DNA of 64,000 nucleotides from JBAXTE01 sp037130365 (GTDB taxonomy: Bacteria > Bacteroidota > Bacteroidia > Bacteroidales > WCHB1-69), in assembly GCA_037130365.1 (NCBI GenBank), contig JBAXTE010000020.1, positions 10,699-74,698 of the forward strand, written 5' to 3'. Shown piece by piece: positions 36,003 to 44,478 of this stretch. The notes beneath the pieces were generated by a model. The model was not told where the DNA came from and ran no database searches. It worked only from the letters and a program-made list of their open reading frames with translations. The translations under genes were made by a program, and so were the position numbers. Every line of letters starts with the position of its first letter. The first letter of the stretch is position 1.

Positions 36003-39000
36003 TCAAACTATAACTACTTCAACCGAATCGGGATTGGCATAAACAATATATCCGTTAATGTTTTTATAGCCCAATTGTAAATACAAATCCTTGTATGCAT
36101 TTATCTGATTATGGTAATGTTCATTGATGATTCCAGTTTTAAAATCAATCACGGCTACTTCATCTTGAATGCAAACCACCCGGTCGGGGCGATGCACTTT
36201 TGCATCAGCATCAACAACATCAATTTCATTATATACTGTTGATCCAGGCTGAAAAAAGCGAATCAACTCAGGATGATTTACGATAGAATTGATCTGTTTT
36301 TTTAAAGTAATTACAATCTCATCATCCAAATTACTTACTCTTTGCGAAATATCAAGCGCTAAATTTACATCATCTACCGAATTAATATAAGACATCGTAT
36401 TGTGCAATAAAATTCCAAACTGCTGAGCTTGTGATTTTTCAGGATTATTACTCAACCAATCATTCTCTTTCCAATCGCTAGAATAAAGTTGATTTACCTC
36501 AATTTTATTGATAATTGTTGGCTTTGAAGTTCCACGTTTTGGGTCATAATCTCCATACGCAAAGAATGAAAAGGAGTCAAACTCCTCTTGAGAATTGGGA
36601 AAAGTGCTACTAATAAAATTGTAAAAACTGTTTTTGTACGAAAACGAATTTGATGTTGGAGTAGGAGCTTGAAGAATTATATGCAATCGTTCAACAGCAC
36701 GAGTTAATGCCACATACAAAACATTCACTTTGTCGATTAGAATTCGGTTTAATTCTTCGGAAATTTCACTAGAAAATTCAGATTCATCCTCCTCTTTTAC
36801 AGGAAGTTTGGCAACCGATAAGCGTTTATTTAAATCGCTAGATTTTTCAGATAATTTTACCCACAAATCTCCTTTTTTATTGTTTGGTTCATAATCGGGC
36901 ACAATCACAACTGGGTATTCCAATCCCTTAGCTTTATGAATAGTCAACAGCGTGATTCCATTCATATTTTCTGGTATTTCTACTGAAAGTTTATGGGAGT
37001 TTTCGTCCCACCATTCCCAAAATTTATGTTCTTGAATTTGCGCCAACGATTTATCGCTCATCACACTCAAAAGCGCCAATAAATAGGCATCCCCAGAAGC
37101 ATTAAAACCAAAAGAGCGCGTTATATACTCAGTTCTCTCATATAAATCAAATGAAGCCAAAGTCTCAAACTTAAACATACAACCATCATTTGCAAAAACG
37201 GATTCTAAGTATTTAACTGACATGTTTTTAGAATCAATCATACCCACATCTCCGCCAAACAATTGACGATATTTAGCAAATACCGAAAACGCCATCACTT
37301 GATTCTCGCTTTGCAGATAGTATCGGAGAATTTCGAGGATAAACAGGACTTTTAAAGATGACTTTATCAGCAACGAATCCGAAGAAATCACCTGAAATCC
37401 TTTACTGCTAAGGAACGACGCAATTTCTGGAGCATGTTTTTTATCGCGTGTAAGAATTGCAATATCTTTCAGCATAAAACCATCCCGCAGAGCTTCACTG
37501 ACTCGAATTCCAATTTGTTCTAAAGCAAAGTCTGGATATTTTACCTCTGCACCCTTCCTATAAATGCTAACAGTAACAAGTCCTCCAATTTTACTTTTTA
37601 AAAAAAATTGTCGGTGATTTTTATAATACGGCTTCAAACAATCATGACCATCAGACAAGTATTGAAAAAATTGATTATTGAATTCTATGACATTAGACAA
37701 TGATCGATAATTGGTTTCCAATGGAATTGGCACATACTGATTTTTTATCGTTTCCGACATCAAATCAATTAATGGATTCTGTTCGTCGTTAATAATGTTT
37801 GGCAATGCCACAAATTGATCTAAATCGCCACCTCTAAAGCGGTAAATTGCTTGCTTCGGATCTCCAAACAAGATTGCTTTTCCTTGTTCGGTACCATGAT
37901 AACCAGACAATGCTTCGCAAATCAGAGGCAAAACATTCAGCCATTGTAATCGGGAAGTATCTTGAAATTCATCGATAAAATAGTAGTAATATTTATCGCC
38001 CAACCGTTCGTAAATAAAGGGAGCAGGCTCTTGAGATGTAATTTCGTTAATTTTAAAATTGGTGTTTGAAATCTGAAAAGTGTGTTCCAAAGATTCAATA
38101 TGACTCACTGTTCTTTTTAATTCATTAAGCAAAGCCATTGGAAAAATCTTTCGTTGAATGGCAGATATAAATAGGATTCTGCGCGAATCATCTATGGTCT
38201 GCTGAAGCAAAGTTGAAAACTCAACCTCCATTGCATTAAATGCGGACAGATAAAATTTCTCCTTGGTTTTTGCAAACCAACTTTTATCAGCTAATGCTTT
38301 TTTCAATCCAATTTTAACATCATAGCTTTCATTTTCTATAGATTTAAACCATCTGGAAAGAAAATCATTTTTAAACTCAGTCTCAGGAATTTGTTGATTT
38401 GCAAGGCTTTCCCTTAAGGCAGCCAAGCTTTTAATCATTTTCTGTTTCAGAATTCGCTTCTCTTGAACAAAATCGTTGATAATCAGGGTGAAATCTGCTA
38501 GCGACAAGTCTTTCAGCGATTCAATGTAATTTTTACTGTGTTCGCTTAACAACTCGGGTGTGAAACTAATAATATCTTTTTCAATATGCCAACTTTTTGA
38601 CTCTTCGCTACTTGAATCAATAAAATCAATCATCATTGCCGTAAGTGATTCATTTTCGCCCACTTGTTCAATCAACAACTCCACCACTTGATCAATTAAT
38701 TCTTTGGAATCAATCTCCAATTGAAAATTCATTGGAATATCCAAATCAAAAGCAAATGTTCTCAAAATCCGTTGAAAAAAAGCATCGATGGTCATTACAG
38801 AGAAATCTGCATAATTATAAATTATTTTTTTCAACAAAATTGAAGCATTTTGGACGGCTAATTCTTGATCAATTTTAACTTCATTAAGGATAATTGGCAA
38901 CATCTGAGTGTACCCATCTGAAGACAAATCACCACTATCCAAATCCTTTAAGTAGCTCAATATCCGCTCCTTCATCTCTGCAGCTGCCTTATTTGTGAAT

Positions 39001-39119
39001 GTGATGGCTAAAATATTTTTATAGGCATCTGGGTTCTGTAAAGTGATTTTTAAATATTCTTTAGCTAGCGAAAAGGTCTTGCCTGAGCCAGCAGATGCTT
39101 GGTAAATTGTAAAACTCAT
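36003..39119 (-). CDS. AddA/RecB-like UvrD-family helicase-nuclease
   Basis: This protein of about 1038 residues starts MSFTIYQASAGSGKTFSLAK, with Walker A at once. It has motif Ia ITFTNKAAAEMKERI, the FIDEFQDTSRLQW box, TNYRSLSN, LLTIHKAKGLEYPVVIVPD and VALTRAVERLHI. The C-terminal PD-(D/E)XK nuclease has VIDFKTG and QINAYK. It fits the helicase-nuclease half of AddAB or RecBCD-like recombination enzymes that process double-strand breaks. Its AddB-like partner is not adjacent. An in-frame ATG at 39161 would add 14 residues and overlap the divergent start, so 39119 is preferred. Confidence 0.88.
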   Translation of the reverse strand: MSFTIYQASAGSGKTFSLAKEYLKITLQNPDAYKNILAITFTNKAAAEMKERILSYLKDLDSGDLSSDGYTQMLPIILNEVKIDQELAVQNASILLKKIIYNYADFSVMTIDAFFQRILRTFAFDLDIPMNFQLEIDSKELIDQVVELLIEQVGENESLTAMMIDFIDSSSEESKSWHIEKDIISFTPELLSEHSKNYIESLKDLSLADFTLIINDFVQEKRILKQKMIKSLAALRESLANQQIPETEFKNDFLSRWFKSIENESYDVKIGLKKALADKSWFAKTKEKFYLSAFNAMEVEFSTLLQQTIDDSRRILFISAIQRKIFPMALLNELKRTVSHIESLEHTFQISNTNFKINEITSQEPAPFIYERLGDKYYYYFIDEFQDTSRLQWLNVLPLICEALSGYHGTEQGKAILFGDPKQAIYRFRGGDLDQFVALPNIINDEQNPLIDLMSETIKNQYVPIPLETNYRSLSNVIEFNNQFFQYLSDGHDCLKPYYKNHRQFFLKSKIGGLVTVSIYRKGAEVKYPDFALEQIGIRVSEALRDGFMLKDIAILTRDKKHAPEIASFLSSKGFQVISSDSLLIKSSLKVLFILEILRYYLQSENQVMAFSVFAKYRQLFGGDVGMIDSKNMSVKYLESVFANDGCMFKFETLASFDLYERTEYITRSFGFNASGDAYLLALLSVMSDKSLAQIQEHKFWEWWDENSHKLSVEIPENMNGITLLTIHKAKGLEYPVVIVPDYEPNNKKGDLWVKLSEKSSDLNKRLSVAKLPVKEEDESEFSSEISEELNRILIDKVNVLYVALTRAVERLHIILQAPTPTSNSFSYKNSFYNFISSTFPNSQEEFDSFSFFAYGDYDPKRGTSKPTIINKIEVNQLYSSDWKENDWLSNNPEKSQAQQFGILLHNTMSYINSVDDVNLALDISQRVSNLDDEIVITLKKQINSIVNHPELIRFFQPGSTVYNEIDVVDADAKVHRPDRVVCIQDEVAVIDFKTGIINEHYHNQINAYKDLYLQLGYKNINGYIVYANPDSVEVVIV

Positions 39120-39121
39120 TG

Positions 39122-39129
39122 TATTTTTG
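39122..39129 (+). promoter_or_regulatory. -7 promoter element for the C1-like peptidase gene
   Basis: TATTTTTG matches TAnnTTTG 30 nt before the ATG at 39160, inside the short divergent region. A leader of about 23 nt is predicted. Confidence 0.4.
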
Positions 39130-39159
39130 TGATAATTTTTATCGAAATTACAAAATATC

Positions 39160-40278
39160 ATGATTCAACGAACAAAATTCACTCTTTTTGTCGTACTCTT
39201 TTTTACTAGTATCTACATCTTTTTTTTGCCTATTTCAATAGTTGCACAAAATGAAAAGCCGTACTGTCCACCTCTCGACTCTTTCAAAATTTTTCCACAT
39301 CTTCCTCCAACTACTCAAGGGTATACTGGCACATGCTGGAGCTTTGCGATGGTTTCGTTGTTAGAATCTGAGCATATTCGTATTCATCACGATACGACTA
39401 AGTTTTCGGAAATGTGGTTTGCTTACTATGATTTTGTTGGAAAAATAAATCAAATATTGATTAGTCCAACTGACACTTTTGTGGAGGGTTCTGAATGTAA
39501 TGCAATTTTAAATTGTATGACAAAATTTGGAGCTGTGCCTGCATACGCTTATCTAGGTAGGACTATAGAATCTACTTTTTTTGATTATTCATTAATGTTT
39601 GAAAAGTTGCAACTATTGGTTAAAAAAATTAAGCGGACTAAGAATCCCAACTCTCTAAAAATAATTAAACAGTGTGTTAAAATTTTAGATCAAACAATGA
39701 CTGCCCCTCCTACTCATTTTTTTGACACCGCATTAAAAAGGACGATAACTCCGTTGGAATATTCAAAAGAGCATTTAAAATTAAATCCTTACGACTATTA
39801 TTTTTTTATGAGTAACAGTCGATTACCATTTGGACAACGTGGAGTTTTGGATGAACCAGACAATTGGTGGCGAGATAAAAATTATTACAACTTACCTATA
39901 GAATTATTTATAGAAGCACTCAAAGAAGCATTAATGAATGGATATTCAGTTGTGATTTCAGGCGATCTTTCTGAAAAAACATATCAACCTCATATTCCAT
40001 ATAGTTGGTTTATAAATGAAATCGATATGTCAAAAATGGATAGCCTTAGATTGACAGAAAAGTTGAGTAAAAAAACTGAAGATGATCACAGTTGGCACGT
40101 AATAGGTTATTACAAATCTAAAAATGGATGGTGGTTTTACATTAAGGATTCTGCTTTTTGGGATAATCCAACCAACGGATACCATTTTATTCACGAAAGC
40201 TATTTTATCCGCAAATCCGTAAGCATGTGTATGCACAAATACGCTGCTCGCTCGGTGATGAATGGGATAATTAAGTAA
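39160..40278 (+). CDS. C1-like (papain-fold) cysteine peptidase, secreted
   Basis: The 372-residue protein has a signal peptide (about 1-30, ending SIVAQ) and a papain-like core. Gln-53 and Cys-59 lie in QGYTGTCWSFA, catalytic His-313 in DHSWHVIGYY, and the third-residue region reads IKDSAFWDN, where an Asp stands where bleomycin-hydrolase-type enzymes have Asn (ENSWG). It is related to the bleomycin hydrolase/PepC group of C1 peptidases. Activity is likely but the Asn-to-Asp change makes it uncertain. The overlapping divergent start region is shared with the helicase-nuclease. Confidence 0.75.
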   Translation: MIQRTKFTLFVVLFFTSIYIFFLPISIVAQNEKPYCPPLDSFKIFPHLPPTTQGYTGTCWSFAMVSLLESEHIRIHHDTTKFSEMWFAYYDFVGKINQILISPTDTFVEGSECNAILNCMTKFGAVPAYAYLGRTIESTFFDYSLMFEKLQLLVKKIKRTKNPNSLKIIKQCVKILDQTMTAPPTHFFDTALKRTITPLEYSKEHLKLNPYDYYFFMSNSRLPFGQRGVLDEPDNWWRDKNYYNLPIELFIEALKEALMNGYSVVISGDLSEKTYQPHIPYSWFINEIDMSKMDSLRLTEKLSKKTEDDHSWHVIGYYKSKNGWWFYIKDSAFWDNPTNGYHFIHESYFIRKSVSMCMHKYAARSVMNGIIK

Positions 40279-40284
40279 TACCGT

Positions 40285-40339
40285 ATGCTAATATGATTTA
40301 GTCCAATAACTCAAATAAATTAATAGTTCATATTAGCAT
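40285..40339 (+). terminator. possible terminator or inverted repeat after the C1-like peptidase
   Basis: Perfect 12-nt inverted arms ATGCTAATATGA (40285-40296) and TCATATTAGCAT (40328-40339) are separated by 31 nt, right after the stop. The long loop and absence of a T-run make termination uncertain. Confidence 0.45.
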
Positions 40340-40466
40340 CGAGCATTAAACCATACTAAATTTCAAAAGGTCCATTGGACTATTTTGAAATAAGTATTGG
40401 TATAACATAAAAATCTGATTATCAGAAAACTGGGGCAAAAGACATCCTGTGATTTTTAATAGAATT

Positions 40467-40614
40467 ATTTGGGCGTGCCCCTTTGGGTCGGGCTATTCGT
40501 TACAATCTTTTTTCTTTTTTGGGGGTATTTTAGTGAGCTGGTGACTTAGGGTCACCTGCTCACTTTTCAAAAAAAAGAAAAAAGGATTTCCACTTTTATC
40601 CCTCACGCAAAAAG
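40467..40614. repeat. structured dispersed repeat, copy 1 (long form)
   Basis: The element starts ATTTGGGCGTGCCCC and ends ATTTCCACTTTTATCCC then TCACGCAAAAAG. The interior pairs TCTTTTTTCTTTTTT against the A-rich AAAAGAAAAAAGGA. At the tip is a 14-nt arm pair AGTGAGCTGGTGAC / GTCACCTGCTCACT (40532-40545 and 40551-40564), one mismatch, 5-nt loop. The same outer words recur at 63405-63483. I recall similar GGGCGTG elements in other Bacteroidota intergenic DNA, but cannot verify here. The rest of the gap (40340-40466, 40615-40712) shows nothing. Confidence 0.75.
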
Positions 40615-40712
40615 GAGCATAAGCAATAGCTTATTCTTAAAGCATCAGAACTTTGATATCATAAAAAAGGTTACAAAAACTTGATTCAGACTATTTTTAC
40701 ACACTTTTTAAG

Positions 40713-40720
40713 TAAGTTTG
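40713..40720 (+). promoter_or_regulatory. -7 promoter element for the esterase gene
   Basis: TAAGTTTG matches TAnnTTTG 19 nt before the ATG at 40740. No TTG lies at 19-nt spacing. Confidence 0.45.
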
Positions 40721-40739
40721 TAATAATAAAACATCAATT

Positions 40740-41597
40740 ATGAATTTAAAAAACACAAGACCAGCTATTCCTTCTTTATTGGTTTTATTAGTTTTTTCGG
40801 CTTTAACACTAATTCCTTTTTCCAATTTTGCCCAAGTAAAGCTCACCGCTTTTCGAAATAAAGTGGAAGGTGGGTATAACTTTTGGCTTCACGAACCCGA
40901 CATGAGATCCTCAGATTCAAAAGAGCCCATTGCATTGATTCTTTTTTTACATGGAAAAAGTTTATCGGGTTCAAATTTGGAAATGGTAAAACGATATGGT
41001 GTCTTAAAAGAAGTCATCAGAGGGAGAAAACTACCTGCATTAGTACTCGCTCCGCAATGCCCTAGAGGCAAATCATGGGATCCTAAAAGAATTATAAAAG
41101 TTGTTAACTTTGTTCAGAAAAATTACAACACCGACATCAATCGTTTATATGTAGTTGGGATGAGTTTGGGGGGGTATGGGGTTTTGAATTTTGCTGGCGC
41201 ATATCCTAACAGAATAGCCGCAGCAGTCGCGCTATGTGGCGGTGGCAATGTAAAAGATGGTTGCAAACTAGCCACCATTCCACTTTGGATTATGCATGGC
41301 ACTGCCGACAGAGCAGTAGCGTTTTCTGAATCACAAAAAATTGTAGATGCCATTATTAAATGTAACAAAGGCATCAATTTAAAATTCGATACTCTTGAAG
41401 GAGCTGGACATGGAGAACCATCACGTTTTTTTTCAATGGATGCGCTCTACACATGGTTGTTTTTATATTCAAAATCTACATTTACAACCCTTCATGATTC
41501 AATTAAAGTAGATCACAAACTTTTTGTTTCAAAACAAAAAAAATCGAGTAAAAAAGCAAAAAGAAAAACAAAAAAATCAAAACGCAGAAAGAAATAA
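40740..41597 (+). CDS. secreted alpha/beta-hydrolase (esterase/phospholipase-like)
   Basis: The 285-residue protein has a signal peptide (about 1-31, ending NFAQ) and an alpha/beta-hydrolase core. Nucleophile Ser-142 is in VGMSLGGYG, Asp-190 in HGTADRAV and His-224 in GAGHGEP. The oxyanion strand LFLHGKS is also present, so the catalytic triad is complete. The family covers feruloyl esterases and phospholipase/carboxylesterases. The last ~20 residues are almost all Lys, Arg and Ser, a strongly basic tail not part of the fold. Substrate is unknown. Confidence 0.85.
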   Translation: MNLKNTRPAIPSLLVLLVFSALTLIPFSNFAQVKLTAFRNKVEGGYNFWLHEPDMRSSDSKEPIALILFLHGKSLSGSNLEMVKRYGVLKEVIRGRKLPALVLAPQCPRGKSWDPKRIIKVVNFVQKNYNTDINRLYVVGMSLGGYGVLNFAGAYPNRIAAAVALCGGGNVKDGCKLATIPLWIMHGTADRAVAFSESQKIVDAIIKCNKGINLKFDTLEGAGHGEPSRFFSMDALYTWLFLYSKSTFTTLHDSIKVDHKLFVSKQKKSSKKAKRKTKKSKRRKK

Positions 41598-41674
41598 ATA
41601 CGCTGGTTTAACAATTCGCCATTCAATTAATGAATCATTTATTGAATTTAAGTTACCAAGAAACACCATAATGT

Positions 41675-41688
41675 CGCTAAATTTAGCG
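41675..41688. repeat. 14-nt perfect palindrome
   Basis: CGCTAAATTTAGCG is a perfect palindrome downstream of the esterase. It resembles the CGCTAGAAATCTAGCG hairpin at 23630. It may be an operator or part of a terminator; no T-run follows. Confidence 0.4.
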
Positions 41689-41769
41689 AGAAGAGTTAAG
41701 GTGAAAATTTTAATTAAAATCTTTAATAGGAGCTGAAATATTATAATCATGAAAATTACAATTTATATC

Positions 41770-41799
41770 TTGCAGTTTAAAATATATATTGTATCTTTG
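41770..41799 (+). promoter_or_regulatory. consensus promoter of the rpsP operon
   Basis: TTG at 41770-41772 and TATCTTTG at 41792-41799 are separated by exactly 19 nt, the full Bacteroidota consensus. Transcription start is expected near 41806, giving a leader of about 34 nt before rpsP. Confidence 0.8.
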
Positions 41800-41839
41800 C
41801 ACCCTTAAAAATAAAAAAATAACACATTAAATTACATTT

Positions 41840-42478
41840 ATGGCTACAAGAATTAGATTACAACGCCACGGAAAAAAAGGTAAAGCCTTTTATTCTATTG
41901 TCGTAGCTGATGGTCGTGCACCTCGTAATGGGCGTTTTATTGAAAAATTAGGCACTTACAATCCAATGACCGATCCTGCTATGATTCGTTTAGATGAAGA
42001 GAGAGCTCTTTATTGGTTTGAATGCGGTGCTCAACCAAGCGACACTGCTCGTTCAATTTTAAGTAAAGAAGGTATTCTTTTAAAACATCACTTACTAATA
42101 GGCATGAAAAAAGGTGCCCTAACGTTAGAACAAGTTGATGCAAAAATGGATGCTTGGAAAAAAGAAAAAGAAGCTAAATTCAATGCTTACATTGGTCAAA
42201 AAGATCAAAAATCAAGAGAAAAATTTAAAAAAGCATTAGAAGCTGAAGTAAAAGTAAAAGAAACAAAAGCTGGCGCACTTGCTAAAAAACGTCAACCTGA
42301 AGCAGCAGCTCCTGTAGAAGAAGTTATCGAAGAAACTACAGAAGAAGTTGTTGAATTACCAGTTGTTGAAGAAGTTATCACTCCAGAAGTAATCGTTGCT
42401 GAAGAAGTAATTGCTGAAGTTGTTGCTGAAACTCCTGCAGTTGAAACTGCTGAAGAAGAAAACAAAACTGCTGAATAA
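41840..42478 (+). CDS. rpsP: 30S ribosomal protein S16 with long acidic C-terminal tail
   Basis: The ribosomal S16 domain is residues 1 to about 90 (MATRIRLQRHGKKGKAFYSI, ADGRAPRNGRFIEKLGTYNP, DTARSILSKEGI). Bacterial S16 is usually 80-90 residues; here 212. A charged helical segment (about 95-150) is followed by a Glu/Val/Ala-rich tail (about 150-212) with repeated EEV, VVEEV and AEEV words. Bacteroidota S16 proteins are often longer than 150, so this is a lineage feature carried to an extreme. It leads an operon with rimM and a methyltransferase. Confidence 0.95.
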   Translation: MATRIRLQRHGKKGKAFYSIVVADGRAPRNGRFIEKLGTYNPMTDPAMIRLDEERALYWFECGAQPSDTARSILSKEGILLKHHLLIGMKKGALTLEQVDAKMDAWKKEKEAKFNAYIGQKDQKSREKFKKALEAEVKVKETKAGALAKKRQPEAAAPVEEVIEETTEEVVELPVVEEVITPEVIVAEEVIAEVVAETPAVETAEEENKTAE

Positions 42479-42482
42479 TTCA

Positions 42483-43010
42483 ATGACCGACTATAAAGGT
42501 TTTTTTTATTTAGGAAAAGTAACAAAACCCTTTGGTTATAAAGGAGATTTAGTCATCTATATAGATGCTGATAATCCTCAAGATTACAAAAAATTAGAAT
42601 CAGTTCTCATCGAAACCGAAGGAGAACTGATTCCTTTTTTTATAGACCGTTTTGAATTCAAATCGGCAAATAATGTTATTGTTCATTTCAAAGATATGGG
42701 ACCAGATGAATCTCATCAATTGGTAAATAACAATCTATATCTTCCATTATCCGCACTTCCTGTATTGACTGGAAATAAATTTTATTTTCATGAAGTTATT
42801 GGGTTTACCGTTATCGATCAAGAACGCGGAGATATTGGCACTATTCAGTCTTTTCTTGAATTTCCAACTCAATCTATTATGTGTATAGATTTTGGCGGAA
42901 AAGAAATTCTTATTCCTGTAATCGACCAATTTATTAAAGAAGTTAGTCGCACAGAAAAAAAGATAATCATTGTTGCACCAGAAGGTCTTATCGATTTATA
43001 CATCGGGTAA
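42483..43010 (+). CDS. rimM: 16S rRNA-processing/30S maturation protein RimM
   Basis: The 175-residue factor binds S19 and helps mature the 30S head. It shows the N-terminal FYLGKVTKPFGYKGDLVIY motif, then SANNVIVHFKDM and a PRC-barrel domain (KFYFHEVIGFTVIDQERGDIG through ILIPVIDQFIKEV). ATG at 42483 is 4 nt after the rpsP stop, and is chosen over a longer frame beginning at 42411 inside rpsP because the N-terminal motif starts there. The next gene follows without a gap. Confidence 0.93.
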   Translation: MTDYKGFFYLGKVTKPFGYKGDLVIYIDADNPQDYKKLESVLIETEGELIPFFIDRFEFKSANNVIVHFKDMGPDESHQLVNNNLYLPLSALPVLTGNKFYFHEVIGFTVIDQERGDIGTIQSFLEFPTQSIMCIDFGGKEILIPVIDQFIKEVSRTEKKIIIVAPEGLIDLYIG

Positions 43011-43730
43011 ATGTCGCCGACTTTTGATTTTACTTTAAAACATTTTGGATTAAATCACCTCCAATCATCGATGAAAGTTAGCACCGACTCCATCCTATTG
43101 GGCTCACTTTGCGATTGTAACGACAGTAAATTTGTATTAGATATTGGCACTGGATGTGGAATATTAGCATTAATGATTGCACAAAAATCTGAAGCAAATA
43201 TAGTTGCAATTGATATTGATTCATCCTCAATTAAAGAAGCATCTTTCAATTTTTGTCACTCTCCGTGGGGAGATAGGATTACAGCAAAAGAACAAAATCT
43301 TTCTGAGTTTACGAATCAAACCATTACTAAATTTGATCTAATAATTACCAATCCACCATATTTTGACGAAAAAACAACTTCGCCAAATGCACAACGCAAT
43401 CAAGCCCGAAATGAGCAGTCCCTATCATTTGAAGAATTGATTAAATCTGTAAAACAATTACTTTCTGAAGATGGTAGCTTTTGGATTATCCTCCCACCAA
43501 CTCAGTTTCAAAAATTTGCGTTCGAAGCCACCTCATCACTGCTTCGCTGTTACCAAAGAATAAACATAAGCCATAATCAAAACGAGCCCCCAGTTTTAAT
43601 AGTATCACATTGGAAACACATATTTCCATCGCAAAGTCATAGCATTCAAACTTTATATATTTTTGATTCAAATCACAATTATTCCATAGATTTTAAGGAA
43701 ATAACTAAAGATTTTTATTTCGATATTTAA
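43011..43730 (+). CDS. tRNA1(Val) (adenine37-N6)-methyltransferase-like (TrmN6)
   Basis: The 239-residue SAM-dependent methyltransferase has motif I LDIGTGCGILAL (43-54), a VAIDIDSSSI motif II and the amino-methyltransferase motif NPPYF (114-118), with a THERN/STDSILLG-type N-terminus (STDSILLGSL) typical of TrmN6. The family adds a methyl to N6 of A37 in tRNA(Val). It follows the rimM stop directly and shares the rpsP-rimM transcript. Alternative: another N6-adenine methyltransferase of the same fold. Confidence 0.85.
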   Translation: MSPTFDFTLKHFGLNHLQSSMKVSTDSILLGSLCDCNDSKFVLDIGTGCGILALMIAQKSEANIVAIDIDSSSIKEASFNFCHSPWGDRITAKEQNLSEFTNQTITKFDLIITNPPYFDEKTTSPNAQRNQARNEQSLSFEELIKSVKQLLSEDGSFWIILPPTQFQKFAFEATSSLLRCYQRINISHNQNEPPVLIVSHWKHIFPSQSHSIQTLYIFDSNHNYSIDFKEITKDFYFDI

Positions 43731-43824
43731 TGAAGAAAAATCAAAAACTTCAACTTGACAATTATTCAAGAACAATCTTTAGGGATAAATAATGCTTAAT
43801 TTCACAATCAATCAAAAATATTGT

Positions 43825-43832
43825 TATATTTG
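43825..43832 (+). promoter_or_regulatory. -7 promoter element for the sigma factor gene
   Basis: TATATTTG matches TAnnTTTG 73 nt before the ATG. A second match, TACCTTTG, lies at 43866-43873. Neither has a TTG at ideal spacing, so which is used is unknown. Confidence 0.4.
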
Positions 43833-43905
43833 TTAACGTTATTATAAATCAGATATTGAACCCAATACCTTTGTCGGTTCTATCGTCTAACAAATAAATA
43901 AGCGA

Positions 43906-44478
43906 ATGTTGAATTCAAACGAACATATCCTAGAAATCATCCTTAAATGTTCAGAGGGTGACGCGAAAGCACAGGAGTGGTTGTTTAAAACGTATTACTC
44001 AAAGCTGATGACAATTTGTTTGCGATATACTGATAATGAAGATGATGCGAAAGATATTTTTAATGAGGGTTTTTTGAAAATCTTTCAAAATATCAATCAA
44101 TTTAATCATTTAGGATCCTTTGAAGGATGGCTTAAGCGAATTATGAGTCATTCGGCAATAGATTTTATCCGTAGAAATCTGAAACATAAAAATGCTCAAT
44201 CAATTCACCTCATTACCGATTACCCAGATCCAAGTTCATATAACGACGCAATATCTTCTCTTTCTGAAAAAGAGTTATTGTTATTAATTCAAAAACTTCC
44301 TCCAATGTCGCGAAGCGTCTTTAATTTAGCGATTTTCGAGGACTATTCTCATAAAGAAATTTCGAAAATTCTCAACATTAAAGAAGGTACTTCTATGTGG
44401 CATCTTAATAATGCTAGAACCATTCTCAAAAAACAAATATCACTGATTACCAAACAAGAGGAGGCTATTTATGGATAA
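43906..44478 (+). CDS. ECF RNA polymerase sigma factor
   Basis: The 190-residue protein has sigma region 2 (DAKDIFNEGFLKIFQNINQF, WLKRIMSHSAIDFIRRN) and region 4 with a helix-turn-helix (MSRSVFNLAIFEDYSHKEISKIL, NIKEGTSMWHLNNARTIL). It fits the ECF family. It overlaps the next gene by 8 nt, and that gene's product has an anti-sigma-like N-terminus, so the two probably form a signalling pair. Which genes it directs is unknown. Confidence 0.9.
   Translation: MLNSNEHILEIILKCSEGDAKAQEWLFKTYYSKLMTICLRYTDNEDDAKDIFNEGFLKIFQNINQFNHLGSFEGWLKRIMSHSAIDFIRRNLKHKNAQSIHLITDYPDPSSYNDAISSLSEKELLLLIQKLPPMSRSVFNLAIFEDYSHKEISKILNIKEGTSMWHLNNARTILKKQISLITKQEEAIYG

Noticed and set aside
42411..42482. Longer rimM reading frame starting inside rpsP
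   Set aside because: The added residues are a shifted reading of the rpsP tail repeats; the RimM N-terminal motif begins right after ATG 42483.
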